Assembly (NCBI RefSeq): GCF_014207445.1
Contig: NZ_JACHEM010000001.1
Coordinates: 647,328-711,327, forward strand
Length of the DNA: 64,000 bases
Source of the DNA: Streptomyces candidus
Lineage (GTDB): Bacteria > Actinomycetota > Actinomycetes > Streptomycetales > Streptomycetaceae
Direction: 5' to 3'
The stretch's first letter is position 1, and each line of letters starts with the position of its first letter. The notes beneath the pieces were generated by a model. That model ran no database searches, was not told where the DNA came from, and worked only from the letters and a program-made list of their open reading frames with translations. A program made the translations under genes and the position numbers. Positions 1 through 8,318 of this stretch are shown one piece after another.

Positions 1-34
1 GCCGGTTCGGATGCGTGGGGGCGCAGCGAACGCA

Positions 35-81
35 ACGAAGAGGCCCGGCCGGGAGTGTCGCGCCCGGCCGGGCCTCTTCGT
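35..81. terminator. Strong bidirectional hairpin terminator
   Basis: Inverted repeat with a 19-bp perfect stem (35-53 with 63-81) and a 9-nt loop. It lies about 70 nt past the stop of the radical SAM gene. There is no long T run, as is usual for actinobacterial terminators. Confidence 0.75.
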
Positions 82-100
82 GGGTGACGTGCGCTGCTGC

Positions 101-147
101 TTCACGACCGGATGGACGTGTCCCACTGCGGGCGGACAGCGCAGTCG
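101..147 (-). pseudogene. Decayed partial duplicate of the radical SAM gene 3' end
   Basis: Just past the radical SAM stop codon, the same strand repeats the end of that gene. Positions 110-147 match 204-241 at about four fifths of bases, and 101-110 repeats the TTCACGACCG found at the true stop. About 37 nt of the original between the two blocks are missing. Read on the minus strand it encodes DCAVRPQWDTSIRS then a stop, against DCGVCPQMDTSIQIG in the intact gene. It has no start of its own and is best seen as a remnant of a local duplication or a tail replacement. Confidence 0.5.
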
Positions 148-151
148 CGGG

Positions 152-2092
152 TCACTTCACGACCGACAGCGGGAGCAGCTTCTTGCCCGTGGGACCGATT
201 TGAATGGAAGTGTCCATCTGCGGGCAGACGCCGCAGTCGAAGCACGGGGTCCAGCGGCAGTCCTCGACCTCGGTCTCGTCGAGCGAGTCCTGCCAGTCCT
301 CCCAGAGCCAGTCCTTGTCGAGACCGGAGTCGAGGTGGTCCCAGGGCAGGACTTCCTCGTAGGTGCGTTCGCGGGTGGTGTACCAGTCGACGTCGACGCC
401 GTACTCGGGGAGGGTCTTCGCCGCGGCCTGCATCCAGCGGTCGTAGCTGAAGTACTCGCGCCAGCCGTCGAAGCGGCCGCCGCCCTCGTAGACGGCGCGG
501 ATGACCGAACCGATACGGCGGTCGCCGCGGGAGAGCAGGCCCTCGACGATGCCGGGCTTGCCGTCGTGGTAGCGGAAGCCGATCGAGCGGCCGTACTTCT
601 TGTCACCGCGGATCTTGTCGCGGAGCTTCGCGAGGCGGGCGTCGGTCTCCTCGGCGCTCAGCTGCGGTGCCCACTGGAAGGGCGTGTGCGGCTTGGGCAC
701 GAACCCGCCGATGGAAACGGTGCAGCGGATGTCGTTCTGACCGGAGACCTTGCGGCCCTCGGCGATGACGTTGACCGCCATGTCGCCGATCTGCAGGACG
801 TCCTCGTCGGTCTCGGTGGGCAGACCGCACATGAAGTACAGCTTTACCTGGCGCCAGCCGTTTCCGTACGCCGTGGAGACGGTACGGATGAGGTCCTCCT
901 CCGAGACCATCTTGTTGATGACCTTGCGCATCCGCTCACTGCCGCCCTCGGGGGCGAAGGTCAGGCCGGAGCGGCGGCCGTTTCGGGTCAGCTCGTTGGC
1001 GAGGTCCACGTTGAAGGCGTCGACGCGGGTCGAGGGGAGGGACAGGCCGATCTTGTCCTCCTCGTACCGGTCGGCGAGGCCCTTGGCGACCTCCGCGATC
1101 TCGGTGTGGTCCGCGGAGGACAGCGAGAGCAGGCCGACCTCTTCGAAGCCGGTCGCCTTCAGACCCTTCTCGACCATTTCGCCGATGCCGGTGATGCTTC
1201 GCTCCCGCACGGGGCGCGTGATCATGCCGGCCTGGCAGAAACGGCAGCCGCGGGTGCAGCCGCGGAAGATCTCCACCGACATGCGCTCGTGGACGGTCTC
1301 GGCGAGGGGGACGAGCGGCTGCTTGGGGTAGGGCCACTCGTCGAGGTCCATGACGGTGTGCTTGGACACCCGCCACGGCACACCCGACTTGTTGGGTACG
1401 ACACGGGCGATGCGGCCGTCCGGGAGGTATTCGACGTCGTAGAACGCGGGGACGTACACATTGCCGGTCTTCGCGAGGCGGAAGAGGACTTCCTCGCGGC
1501 CACCGGGACGGCCCTCCGCCTTCCAGGTACGGATGATCTCCGTCATGTCGAGGACGGCCTGCTCGCCGTCGCCGATGACCGCGCAGTCGATGAACTCGGC
1601 GATGGGCTCCGGGTTGAACGCCGCGTGGCCGCCCGCGAGGACGATCGGGTCGTCCAGGGTGCGGTCGGCGGCGTTCAGCGGGATGCCCGCGAGGTCGAGC
1701 GCGGTCAGCATGTTGGTGTAGCCGAGCTCGGTGGAGAAGGAGAGCCCGAAGACGTCGAAGGCCTTCACCGGACGGTGGGCGTCCACCGTGAACTGCGGCA
1801 CGTCGTGCTCGCGCATGAGCGCTTCGAGGTCCGGCCAGACGCTGTACGTGCGCTCGGCGAGGACGCCTTCCTGCTCGTTGAGCACCTCGTACAGGATCAT
1901 GACGCCCTGGTTGGGCAGTCCTACCTCGTAGGCGTCCGGGTACATGAGCGCCCACCGGACATCGGCGCTCTCCCAGGGCTTGACAGTGGAGTTCAGTTCA
2001 CCGCCGACGTACTGGATGGGCTTCTGCACGTGCGGCAGGAGGGCTTCCAGGCGGGGGAAGACCGACTCAACAGGCATCGCGGTGTCTCTCAT
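152..2092 (-). CDS. B12-binding-domain radical SAM protein, TIGR03960 family
   Basis: 646 residues. An N-terminal cobalamin-binding-like half is followed by a radical SAM core whose Fe-S ligand motif is C279-x3-C283-x2-C286 (GCTRGCRFC). A C-terminal Cys cluster (CFDCGVCPQ) sits at the end. The family is near-universal in actinobacteria and usually pairs with a DUF2344 protein (TIGR03936). No such partner is seen in the 151 bases to the left, so it may lie outside the window or elsewhere. The substrate is unknown. It is the last minus-strand gene after the CYTH/CHAD gene, separated from it by 448 nt, so it probably has its own promoter. Confidence 0.9.
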   Translation of the reverse strand: MRDTAMPVESVFPRLEALLPHVQKPIQYVGGELNSTVKPWESADVRWALMYPDAYEVGLPNQGVMILYEVLNEQEGVLAERTYSVWPDLEALMREHDVPQFTVDAHRPVKAFDVFGLSFSTELGYTNMLTALDLAGIPLNAADRTLDDPIVLAGGHAAFNPEPIAEFIDCAVIGDGEQAVLDMTEIIRTWKAEGRPGGREEVLFRLAKTGNVYVPAFYDVEYLPDGRIARVVPNKSGVPWRVSKHTVMDLDEWPYPKQPLVPLAETVHERMSVEIFRGCTRGCRFCQAGMITRPVRERSITGIGEMVEKGLKATGFEEVGLLSLSSADHTEIAEVAKGLADRYEEDKIGLSLPSTRVDAFNVDLANELTRNGRRSGLTFAPEGGSERMRKVINKMVSEEDLIRTVSTAYGNGWRQVKLYFMCGLPTETDEDVLQIGDMAVNVIAEGRKVSGQNDIRCTVSIGGFVPKPHTPFQWAPQLSAEETDARLAKLRDKIRGDKKYGRSIGFRYHDGKPGIVEGLLSRGDRRIGSVIRAVYEGGGRFDGWREYFSYDRWMQAAAKTLPEYGVDVDWYTTRERTYEEVLPWDHLDSGLDKDWLWEDWQDSLDETEVEDCRWTPCFDCGVCPQMDTSIQIGPTGKKLLPLSVVK

Positions 2093-2540
2093 GAGCGGGC
2101 AGGGGGACCCTCAAGAGTAACGCGGCTCGGGGAGGGCTTCACGCGGGGAGCTCGCCGGGGTCCCGGGGCTCGGGGACGCGCGGGCAGGACGGCGCGGGGC
2201 ACCCCGGGCACGGGCGGGACGCGGAGGCAGGGCGGCTCGGGTCGCCCGCGTGCGCGGCGGGTGGGCGCGGCGACGTCGGCAGGGCCGACGCGGAGGGGTT
2301 GGCGCCCGGGAGCGGGACGCCCGGGAGCGTCGCGCATCCGAACGCCCGAACGCCGGGCAGGAGCCCCGGGCCCCCGCAAGCGTCAGCCGCTCCCCCGGCC
2401 CGCTGCAGCATCCCGGGACCAGGACCAGGACCAGGACCAGGATCACGAGCAGGCCAGGACAAGGCCAGGACCAGGGCAGCGGGTGCGCCGAGCGGTCCCG
2501 GTCCCGGACCTCATGGTTCCGGCGTCACCTCATTCCCGCG
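2093..2540. other. 448-nt gap with short GGACCA repeats
   Basis: The gap lies upstream of the radical SAM gene. Frames open across it are GC-bias shadows without a ribosome site or recognisable protein. The only structure I see is four tandem copies of GGACCA at 2416-2441, followed by degenerate copies (AGGCCAGGACAAGGCCAGGA) to about 2476. The promoter of the radical SAM gene should lie here, but I could not pick a convincing -10/-35 pair. Confidence 0.5.
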
Positions 2541-4091
2541 TCACATCGCCGGTACGCGCCTCCAGGCCTCCTCCAGTTCCCGTTCCCTCTCCGCTCCCAC
2601 CGCTTCCTCCTGGCCGTACAGCAGGCCCCACACGAAGGCCGTTTCCCCCGCGCCGTGTGCCTGGATCGCGAGGTTCCGCAGTTCGGCGCGGGCGACCACG
2701 CTGTCCTGATGGTCCCCGAGCAGTGTCTGCACCGCCTTGACCCGTTTGCGCAGCCGGTTCGCGGGCCCGCCCAGGACGGGGCGGGCGGACTCCGCCGCGT
2801 ACCGCAGCCGTTTCGCCGCCTTACGGGCCTCGTGGAGGGCGATGTCGCGTTCCTCGCCCGGTGCCAGGGTCAGGGCGTGTTCGACGCGGTCGGCGAGCCT
2901 TGCGTGGTCCTTCGCGAGCGCCTGCGTCATGACCCTCGCCGCGCCGTTGCCGGCCGCCTTGCGCAGCGGCGGGTCCGCGAGGAGGGTCTGGAGGGCGGAC
3001 AGCAGGTCGAGGTAGCGGCGGGAGTCCAGTACGGCGAGGGTCCTGCGCCTCGATCCACTGCGCCGCGTCACCGACCAAATCCGCATCCGTCCCCGCACCG
3101 GCCCGAGCAGCAGGGTGCGCGGCAGGGCGTCCAGGCGGGCCCGGAGGCGGTCGGCGAGCACTTCCTGGTCGCGGTCGACGCCCAGTTCCGCCGCCAGCCA
3201 CTTCAGTTCGTCGCCCACCGGGTCGGTCACCGTGCGGTCGAGGACCTTCGAGTACGTCTTGAAGGCGCTGCGCAAGCGCCGCGTGGCGACCCTCATCTGG
3301 TGCACGGAGTCGGGCAGGTCGCGGCGTACGGCCGGGTCGTGGGCGACCAGTGCCTCGACCTGGGTGCGGAGGTACGCGAGGACGTGTGCGCCCGCGCTGT
3401 CCCCGGCGGGTTCGGTCCGCGGGGGTTCCGGTACCGGCGGGCCGGTCTCCTGCAGTGCCCTGGCCAGTTTCGACGGGGAGGACGCCGGATGGATGCCCGC
3501 TTTGCGGAGTCGTTTCTCGACGGCGTCCAGGATTGCCGGGTCGCCGTCGTCGGCCAGTTCGACCTCGATCTCGGTCCAGGCGGCTCCGGGCCCGCCGATC
3601 CGCTGTGCGTCGACCGCGTCCGTGCTGACCTCGGCCAGCAACGTGCCGTCCGCGTCGAGGAGGTGGCGTACGGAGCGGGAGGAGCGCAGCCGTACGACGG
3701 GCATGAGCGGGGCGCCGAGGGTGCGTGCCCTCACCAGGGCGGCGAGGGCACGCGGGACAGCGTCGGGTTCGGTGGCCGGTTCGGCGTCGGGTTCGGTGGC
3801 CGGTTCGGCGTCGGGTGCCGCGGTGCCCAGGGGGGCGTGGATCTCGTCCCGTACGCCCGGGGCGACGGGGAGTTTGAGGTGCCAGCCCGCGTCGTCGCCG
3901 CCGGTGCGACGGCGCAGGGTGATCGCGTGCGCGGCCAGGTCCAGCCCGGCCGTGTCGTAGTAGACGGCGTCGAGTGCGACGACGCCCTTCTCGGCGACCG
4001 ACGAGACGCCGGCCGCCTTCGTCAGGTCCGGCAGCCGGGTCTCGTCGGTGGCTTCGTACTTCCGCTCGATCTCGCGCTTTGTTTCCGCCAT
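2541..4091 (-). CDS. CYTH and CHAD domain protein
   Basis: 516 residues. The N-terminal CYTH (triphosphate tunnel metalloenzyme-like) domain spans about 1-205 and starts with the signature EIERK at 7-11, giving the ExExK metal/phosphate motif. The C-terminal CHAD domain (about 225-505) is an alpha-helical module with conserved His (HQMRVATRRLRS, HDARKAAKRLRY-like) that binds polyphosphate in characterised members. The likely role is polyphosphate or triphosphate handling. The two domains are joined by an acidic linker with EPATEPDA twice in tandem. It starts 54 nt after rodA on the same strand, so read-through from the shape operon is possible. Confidence 0.9.
   Translation of the reverse strand: MAETKREIERKYEATDETRLPDLTKAAGVSSVAEKGVVALDAVYYDTAGLDLAAHAITLRRRTGGDDAGWHLKLPVAPGVRDEIHAPLGTAAPDAEPATEPDAEPATEPDAVPRALAALVRARTLGAPLMPVVRLRSSRSVRHLLDADGTLLAEVSTDAVDAQRIGGPGAAWTEIEVELADDGDPAILDAVEKRLRKAGIHPASSPSKLARALQETGPPVPEPPRTEPAGDSAGAHVLAYLRTQVEALVAHDPAVRRDLPDSVHQMRVATRRLRSAFKTYSKVLDRTVTDPVGDELKWLAAELGVDRDQEVLADRLRARLDALPRTLLLGPVRGRMRIWSVTRRSGSRRRTLAVLDSRRYLDLLSALQTLLADPPLRKAAGNGAARVMTQALAKDHARLADRVEHALTLAPGEERDIALHEARKAAKRLRYAAESARPVLGGPANRLRKRVKAVQTLLGDHQDSVVARAELRNLAIQAHGAGETAFVWGLLYGQEEAVGAERERELEEAWRRVPAM
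3766..3813. repeat. 24-bp tandem duplication in the CYTH/CHAD linker
   Basis: Two exact copies of a 24-bp unit (3766-3789 and 3790-3813), in frame, encode EPATEPDA twice in the inter-domain linker. Copy-number change here would leave the frame intact. Confidence 0.8.
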
Positions 4092-4145
4092 GCGGTGAAC
4101 CTAGACGCATGAGGGGTTCCGCAAACGGGTTGCGGGCAGCCGGTG

Positions 4146-5348
4146 TTACGCGGTCATCGGGCGCTGCAGCCGGATCGACTGGAGCAGGCCGACCGCCACC
4201 CACACGGCGAACATCGAGGAACCTCCGTACGAGACGAAGGGCAGCGGCAGGCCGGCGACCGGCATGATGCCGAGCGTCATGCCGATGTTCTCGAAGGACT
4301 GGAAGGCGAACCAGGCGATGATGCCGGCGGCGACGATCGTGCCGTACAGCTCGGTCGTCTCGCGGGCGATGCGGCAGGCCCGCCACAGGACGACGCCGAG
4401 CAGCAGGAGGATGGCTCCCGCGCCGAGGAAGCCCAGTTCCTCCCCGGCCACCGTGAAGACGAAGTCGGTCTGCTGCTCGGGGACGAACTGGCCGGTGGTC
4501 TGCGAGCCCTTGAAGAGTCCGGTGCCCAGGAGGCCGCCGGAGCCGATCGCGATGCGCGCCTGGTTGGTGTTGTAGCCGACGCCCGCCGGGTCCAGTTCGG
4601 GGTTGGCGAAAGCGGCGAACCGGTTGATCTGGTATTCGTCGAGCAGTCCGAGCACGGCCACCAGGACCGCGCCGAGGACACCCGCCCCGACCAGGCCGAA
4701 GATCCACCGGTTGGAGGCTCCGGACGCCAGCAGCACTCCCAGGATGATCATGGCGATGACCATGACCGAGCCGAGGTCGGGCATCAGCATGATGACCGCG
4801 ATCGGGGGGACCGCCACGCACAGCGCCTTGAGGACCGTGAGGTGGTCGGGGTGCTGCTGATCGCCCGCGTCCACCCGCGCGGCGAGGAGCATCGCCATGC
4901 CGAGGATGATCGTGATCTTGGTGAATTCGGACGGCTGGAGGGAGAAGCCGCCGCCGATGACGATCCACGCGTGCGCGCCGTTGACCGTCGCGCCGAGCGG
5001 GGTGAGCACGGCCAGGACCAGGATGACGGACAGCCCGTACAGGACGGGGACCGCGCCCCGCAGGGTGCGGTGGCCCAGCCAGATCGTGCCGACCATGAGC
5101 GCGAAGCCTATGCCGGTGTTGAGCAGGTGACGGAAGAAGAAGTAGTACGGGTCGCCGTGGTTGAGGGTGTCGCGGTTGCGGGTCGCCGACCACACCAGCA
5201 GCGAGCCGATGCCCGACAGGGCGATCGCGGACAGCAGCAGCGGCCAGTCGAGCCTGCGGACGAGGGAGTCGCGGGCGGCGAGTTTGGCGAAGGCGCCGCG
5301 CTCGGGGGCGTAGCGGCGGACGGAGAATCCGTGGGCGGTGCCTGCCAT
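4146..5348 (-). CDS. rodA: RodA/FtsW/SpoVE family peptidoglycan glycosyltransferase
   Basis: 400 residues starting at ATG 5348, which overlaps the stop of mrdA as ATGA and implies translational coupling. It is a polytopic SEDS membrane protein with about ten hydrophobic segments. Family signatures are visible: GAHAWIVIGGGFSLQPSEFTK, MPDLGSVMVI and the C-terminal GLPLPFVSYGGSSM. SEDS proteins polymerise lipid II and work with a class B PBP, here the adjacent mrdA product. In Streptomyces the mre/rod set acts mainly in the spore wall and lateral wall. A longer frame upstream exists but lies inside mrdA and lacks a ribosome site. Confidence 0.95.
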   Translation of the reverse strand: MAGTAHGFSVRRYAPERGAFAKLAARDSLVRRLDWPLLLSAIALSGIGSLLVWSATRNRDTLNHGDPYYFFFRHLLNTGIGFALMVGTIWLGHRTLRGAVPVLYGLSVILVLAVLTPLGATVNGAHAWIVIGGGFSLQPSEFTKITIILGMAMLLAARVDAGDQQHPDHLTVLKALCVAVPPIAVIMLMPDLGSVMVIAMIILGVLLASGASNRWIFGLVGAGVLGAVLVAVLGLLDEYQINRFAAFANPELDPAGVGYNTNQARIAIGSGGLLGTGLFKGSQTTGQFVPEQQTDFVFTVAGEELGFLGAGAILLLLGVVLWRACRIARETTELYGTIVAAGIIAWFAFQSFENIGMTLGIMPVAGLPLPFVSYGGSSMFAVWVAVGLLQSIRLQRPMTA

Positions 5349-7579
5349 CAGTCGCTCCCCTGCATGGTGTCGCGGGCGGCCGTGCCGGCGCCCCGGCCTG
5401 CGGGGCCCGCGGTGCGCTGGGTGCCGTTCGCACCGGGTCCCGCGAGCGCCTCGGCGGGCTGCTCCTTGGGTTCGGGCACGTACGGCTTGATCTCGGGGGC
5501 CTCGATGGAACCGTCCGGCTGGATGGTGGGGAGGTTCTTCTGCGGCTCGGGCAGAAGTGCCTTCTTCGGGTCGAACTTCCCTGTCTGGTCGAGTCCGTAC
5601 AGGGCGTTGTAGATCTTTCGCACGGCGGGCCCGGACGCGCCGGAGCCGGTGCCGCCCTGGGAGATCGTCATGACGATCGAGTAGTCCTCGGTGTACGTGG
5701 CGAACCACGAGGTGGTCTGCTTGCCGTAGACCTCCGCGGTGCCCGTCTTGGCGTGCATCGGGATCTTGTCCTGGGGCCAGCCCTGGAACCGCCAGGCGGC
5801 GGTTCCGCGGGTGGCGACTCCTTCGAGAGCACCGTCTATCAGCTTGTGCGTGGCCGCGGTGATGGGCAGCTTCCCGCGTACCTCGGGCTTGATCTCGCGG
5901 ACCTGTTTGCCGTCGGCGCTGATGACGGCCTTGCCGACGGACGGGGTGTGCAGGGTGCCGCCGTTGCCGATGGCCGCGTAGATCGACGCCATCTGTATGG
6001 GCGTCACGAGGGTGTCGCCCTGTCCGATGGAGTAGTTGACGGAGTCACCCGCGCGCATCCGGTTGCCGTCGATGCAGTTCTCGAAGGCGATCTTCTGGAC
6101 GAAGTCGCCGTCCTTCTTGCCCTGCTTGCACCAGGCGTCCTTGTTGGCCTCCCAGAAGCGCTGCTTCCACTGCCGGTCGGGGACGCGGCCGGGGACCTCG
6201 TTGGGAAGGTCGATGCCGGTTTCCTTGCCGAGGCCGAACTGGTGGGCGGTCTTGTAGAACCAGTCCTTGGCGTCCTTCTTCGGCTTGGTGCCGCCGTCGC
6301 GCTGCCACTGCTGGTGGGCGAGGGCGTAGTAGACCGTGTCGCAGGAGACTTCGAGGGCGCCGCCGAGGCTGATGTTGCCGTGGCCCTTGGATTCGTAGTT
6401 GGTGAAGGTCTGGCCGCCGATGGAGTACGAACTGGGGCAGGGGTAGCTGGCGTTGAAGTCGTATCCGGCGTTGACGGCGGCGGCCGTCGGGATGACCTTG
6501 AAGATCGAGCCGGGGGCGGCCTGGCCCTGGATGGCCCGGTTGAGGAGGGGGAAGTTGGAGTTCTTGCCGGTGAGGGCGGCGTAGTCCTTGCCGGAGATGC
6601 CGCCGACCCAGGCGTTGGGGTCGTAGGTGGGGTTGGAGGCCATCGCGACCACGCGGCCGGTCTTGTTCTCCATCACCACGACGGCGCCCGCGTCGGCCTT
6701 GTAGTTGGTGTTGGTGTTCTTGTCGAAGGCCTTGCGGGCCTCCTTCATCGCGTCGAGCAGTTCGTACTCGGCGACGGCCTGCACGCGGGCGTCGATGCTG
6801 GTGACGACGTTCGCGCCGGGCTTGGCCTTGTCGGCCTTGGCGAGGCCGATGACGCGGCCCAGGTTGTCGACCTCGTACCGGGTGACGCCGGCCTTGCCGC
6901 GCAGGTCCTTGTCGTACGTGCGCTCCAGCCCCGAGCGGCCCACCTGGTCGGAACGCAGGTACGGGGAGTCGGAGTCCTTGGCCTTCTCGATCTCGGCGTC
7001 GGTGACGGGCGAGAGGTAGCCGAGGACCTGGGCGGTGTTGGCCTTGCCGGGGGCCGCGTAGCGGCGCACCGCGGTGGGCTCGGCGGTGATGCCGGGGAAG
7101 TCCTCGGCGCGCTCGCGGATCTGCAGGGCCTGCTGGGTGGTGGCCTTGCTGGTGACGGGGATCGGCTGGTACGGGGAGCCGTTCCAGCAGGGCTGGGGGG
7201 TCTTCGCGTCGCACAGGCGCACCTTGTCGGCGACGTCCTTGGGCGACATGTCGAGGACGTCGGCGAGCCGGGCGAGAACCGCCTTGCCGTCGTCCTTCAT
7301 CTTCATGAGTTCGGTGCGGGACGCGGAGACGACGAGTTTGGTCTCGTTGTCGGCCAGGGGGACGCCGCGGGCGTCCAGGATGGAGCCGCGAACGGCGGGC
7401 TGCACGACCTGCTGGACGTGGTTGTTCTTCGCCTCGTCGGTGTACTCCTGGCCGTTGCGGATCTGGAGGTACCACAGGCGCCCGCCCAGGGTGAGCAGCA
7501 ACGAGAAGACGAGGACCTGGAGGACGACGAGCCGGATCGTGACGCGGGAGGTCCGGCCGGTCTCGGGGATGTTGGTCAC
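5348..7579 (-). CDS. mrdA: Penicillin-binding protein 2 (class B transpeptidase)
   Basis: 743 residues from GTG 7579. A short cytoplasmic N-terminus precedes one membrane anchor (about 15-35), then the PBP dimerisation domain (PAVRGSILDARG) and the transpeptidase domain. Catalytic motifs are S358-IF-K361, S412-C-D414 (the SxN motif has Asp in the third place) and K611-TG. The C-terminal 60 residues are Pro/Glu/Ala-rich. It cross-links peptidoglycan outside the membrane together with RodA, whose gene it overlaps by ATGA. It follows mreD by 61 nt. Confidence 0.95.
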   Translation of the reverse strand: MTNIPETGRTSRVTIRLVVLQVLVFSLLLTLGGRLWYLQIRNGQEYTDEAKNNHVQQVVQPAVRGSILDARGVPLADNETKLVVSASRTELMKMKDDGKAVLARLADVLDMSPKDVADKVRLCDAKTPQPCWNGSPYQPIPVTSKATTQQALQIRERAEDFPGITAEPTAVRRYAAPGKANTAQVLGYLSPVTDAEIEKAKDSDSPYLRSDQVGRSGLERTYDKDLRGKAGVTRYEVDNLGRVIGLAKADKAKPGANVVTSIDARVQAVAEYELLDAMKEARKAFDKNTNTNYKADAGAVVVMENKTGRVVAMASNPTYDPNAWVGGISGKDYAALTGKNSNFPLLNRAIQGQAAPGSIFKVIPTAAAVNAGYDFNASYPCPSSYSIGGQTFTNYESKGHGNISLGGALEVSCDTVYYALAHQQWQRDGGTKPKKDAKDWFYKTAHQFGLGKETGIDLPNEVPGRVPDRQWKQRFWEANKDAWCKQGKKDGDFVQKIAFENCIDGNRMRAGDSVNYSIGQGDTLVTPIQMASIYAAIGNGGTLHTPSVGKAVISADGKQVREIKPEVRGKLPITAATHKLIDGALEGVATRGTAAWRFQGWPQDKIPMHAKTGTAEVYGKQTTSWFATYTEDYSIVMTISQGGTGSGASGPAVRKIYNALYGLDQTGKFDPKKALLPEPQKNLPTIQPDGSIEAPEIKPYVPEPKEQPAEALAGPGANGTQRTAGPAGRGAGTAARDTMQGSD

Positions 7580-7640
7580 CGCGGGCCCCCTGCGGGGTTG
7601 GGGCCGGCGGGCCGGGGGGCGGGCCCCGGTCGGTGCGGCG

Positions 7641-8306
7641 TCACAGGCGCTTCACTCCCTTGATGCGTCCGGCGCGCTGGGCGCGGTTTCGGGCGGCGCG
7701 CAGTCGCAGGCCGCCCTTCTGCTGGCCGATGCGCAGTCCCGTGCCGGAGGAGAGCCAGCCGGCGGAGACGTCGGCGCCGGAGGACGACGACTCGGAGAGG
7801 GGGTCGTTCTCGGCGCGCCTGGCGAGCGCCATGATGCCGGGGACGACGAACGGGGCGAGGAGCAGATCGTAGAGCGCCGCCGTGAACAGCAGTCCGCCGA
7901 GGCCCACGTGGCGGGCGGCGGTGTCGCCGACGAGGGAGCCGACGCCCGCGTAGAGAAGGGTGGAGCCGATCGCGGCGGCGACCACGACGAGCATCGGCGC
8001 GGTGGCGGAGCGGAGGCGTCCGTTCTCGGGCTTGGCGAGTCCGGCGAGGTAGCCGATGAGGCAGAGCACGAGGGCGTAGCGGCCGGCGGCGTGGTCGGCG
8101 GGCGGCGCGAGGTCGGCGAGGAGGCCGGCGCCGAAGCCGATCAGGGCGCCCCCGACGTGTCCGTACACGAAGGCCAGGCCCAGTACGACGAGGAGGGTCA
8201 GGTCAGGTACCGCGCCGGGGAGTTGCAGTCTGGCGAGGACGGTGACCTGGATGACCAGGGCGACGACCACCAGGGCGGCGGAGAGCAGAATCCGGTTGAT
8301 GCGCAT
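7641..8306 (-). CDS. mreD: Rod shape-determining protein MreD
   Basis: 221 residues with five or six hydrophobic segments in the first 175, then a basic cytoplasmic tail rich in Ala/Arg. MreD is the small integral membrane partner of MreC in the elongation complex. The ATG at 8306 has GGAG eight nt upstream. It begins 12 nt after the mreC stop, which fits one transcript. Sequence conservation of MreD is low in general, so the call rests on topology, length and the mreC-mreD-mrdA-rodA order. Confidence 0.93.
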   Translation of the reverse strand: MRINRILLSAALVVVALVIQVTVLARLQLPGAVPDLTLLVVLGLAFVYGHVGGALIGFGAGLLADLAPPADHAAGRYALVLCLIGYLAGLAKPENGRLRSATAPMLVVVAAAIGSTLLYAGVGSLVGDTAARHVGLGGLLFTAALYDLLLAPFVVPGIMALARRAENDPLSESSSSGADVSAGWLSSGTGLRIGQQKGGLRLRAARNRAQRAGRIKGVKRL

Positions 8307-8318
8307 CAGGTTCAGCTC

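Noticed and set aside
11..2740. Plus-strand frame of about 900 codons opposite the radical SAM gene
   Set aside because: It is the antisense shadow of a well-conserved gene, has no ribosome site and no recognisable domain.
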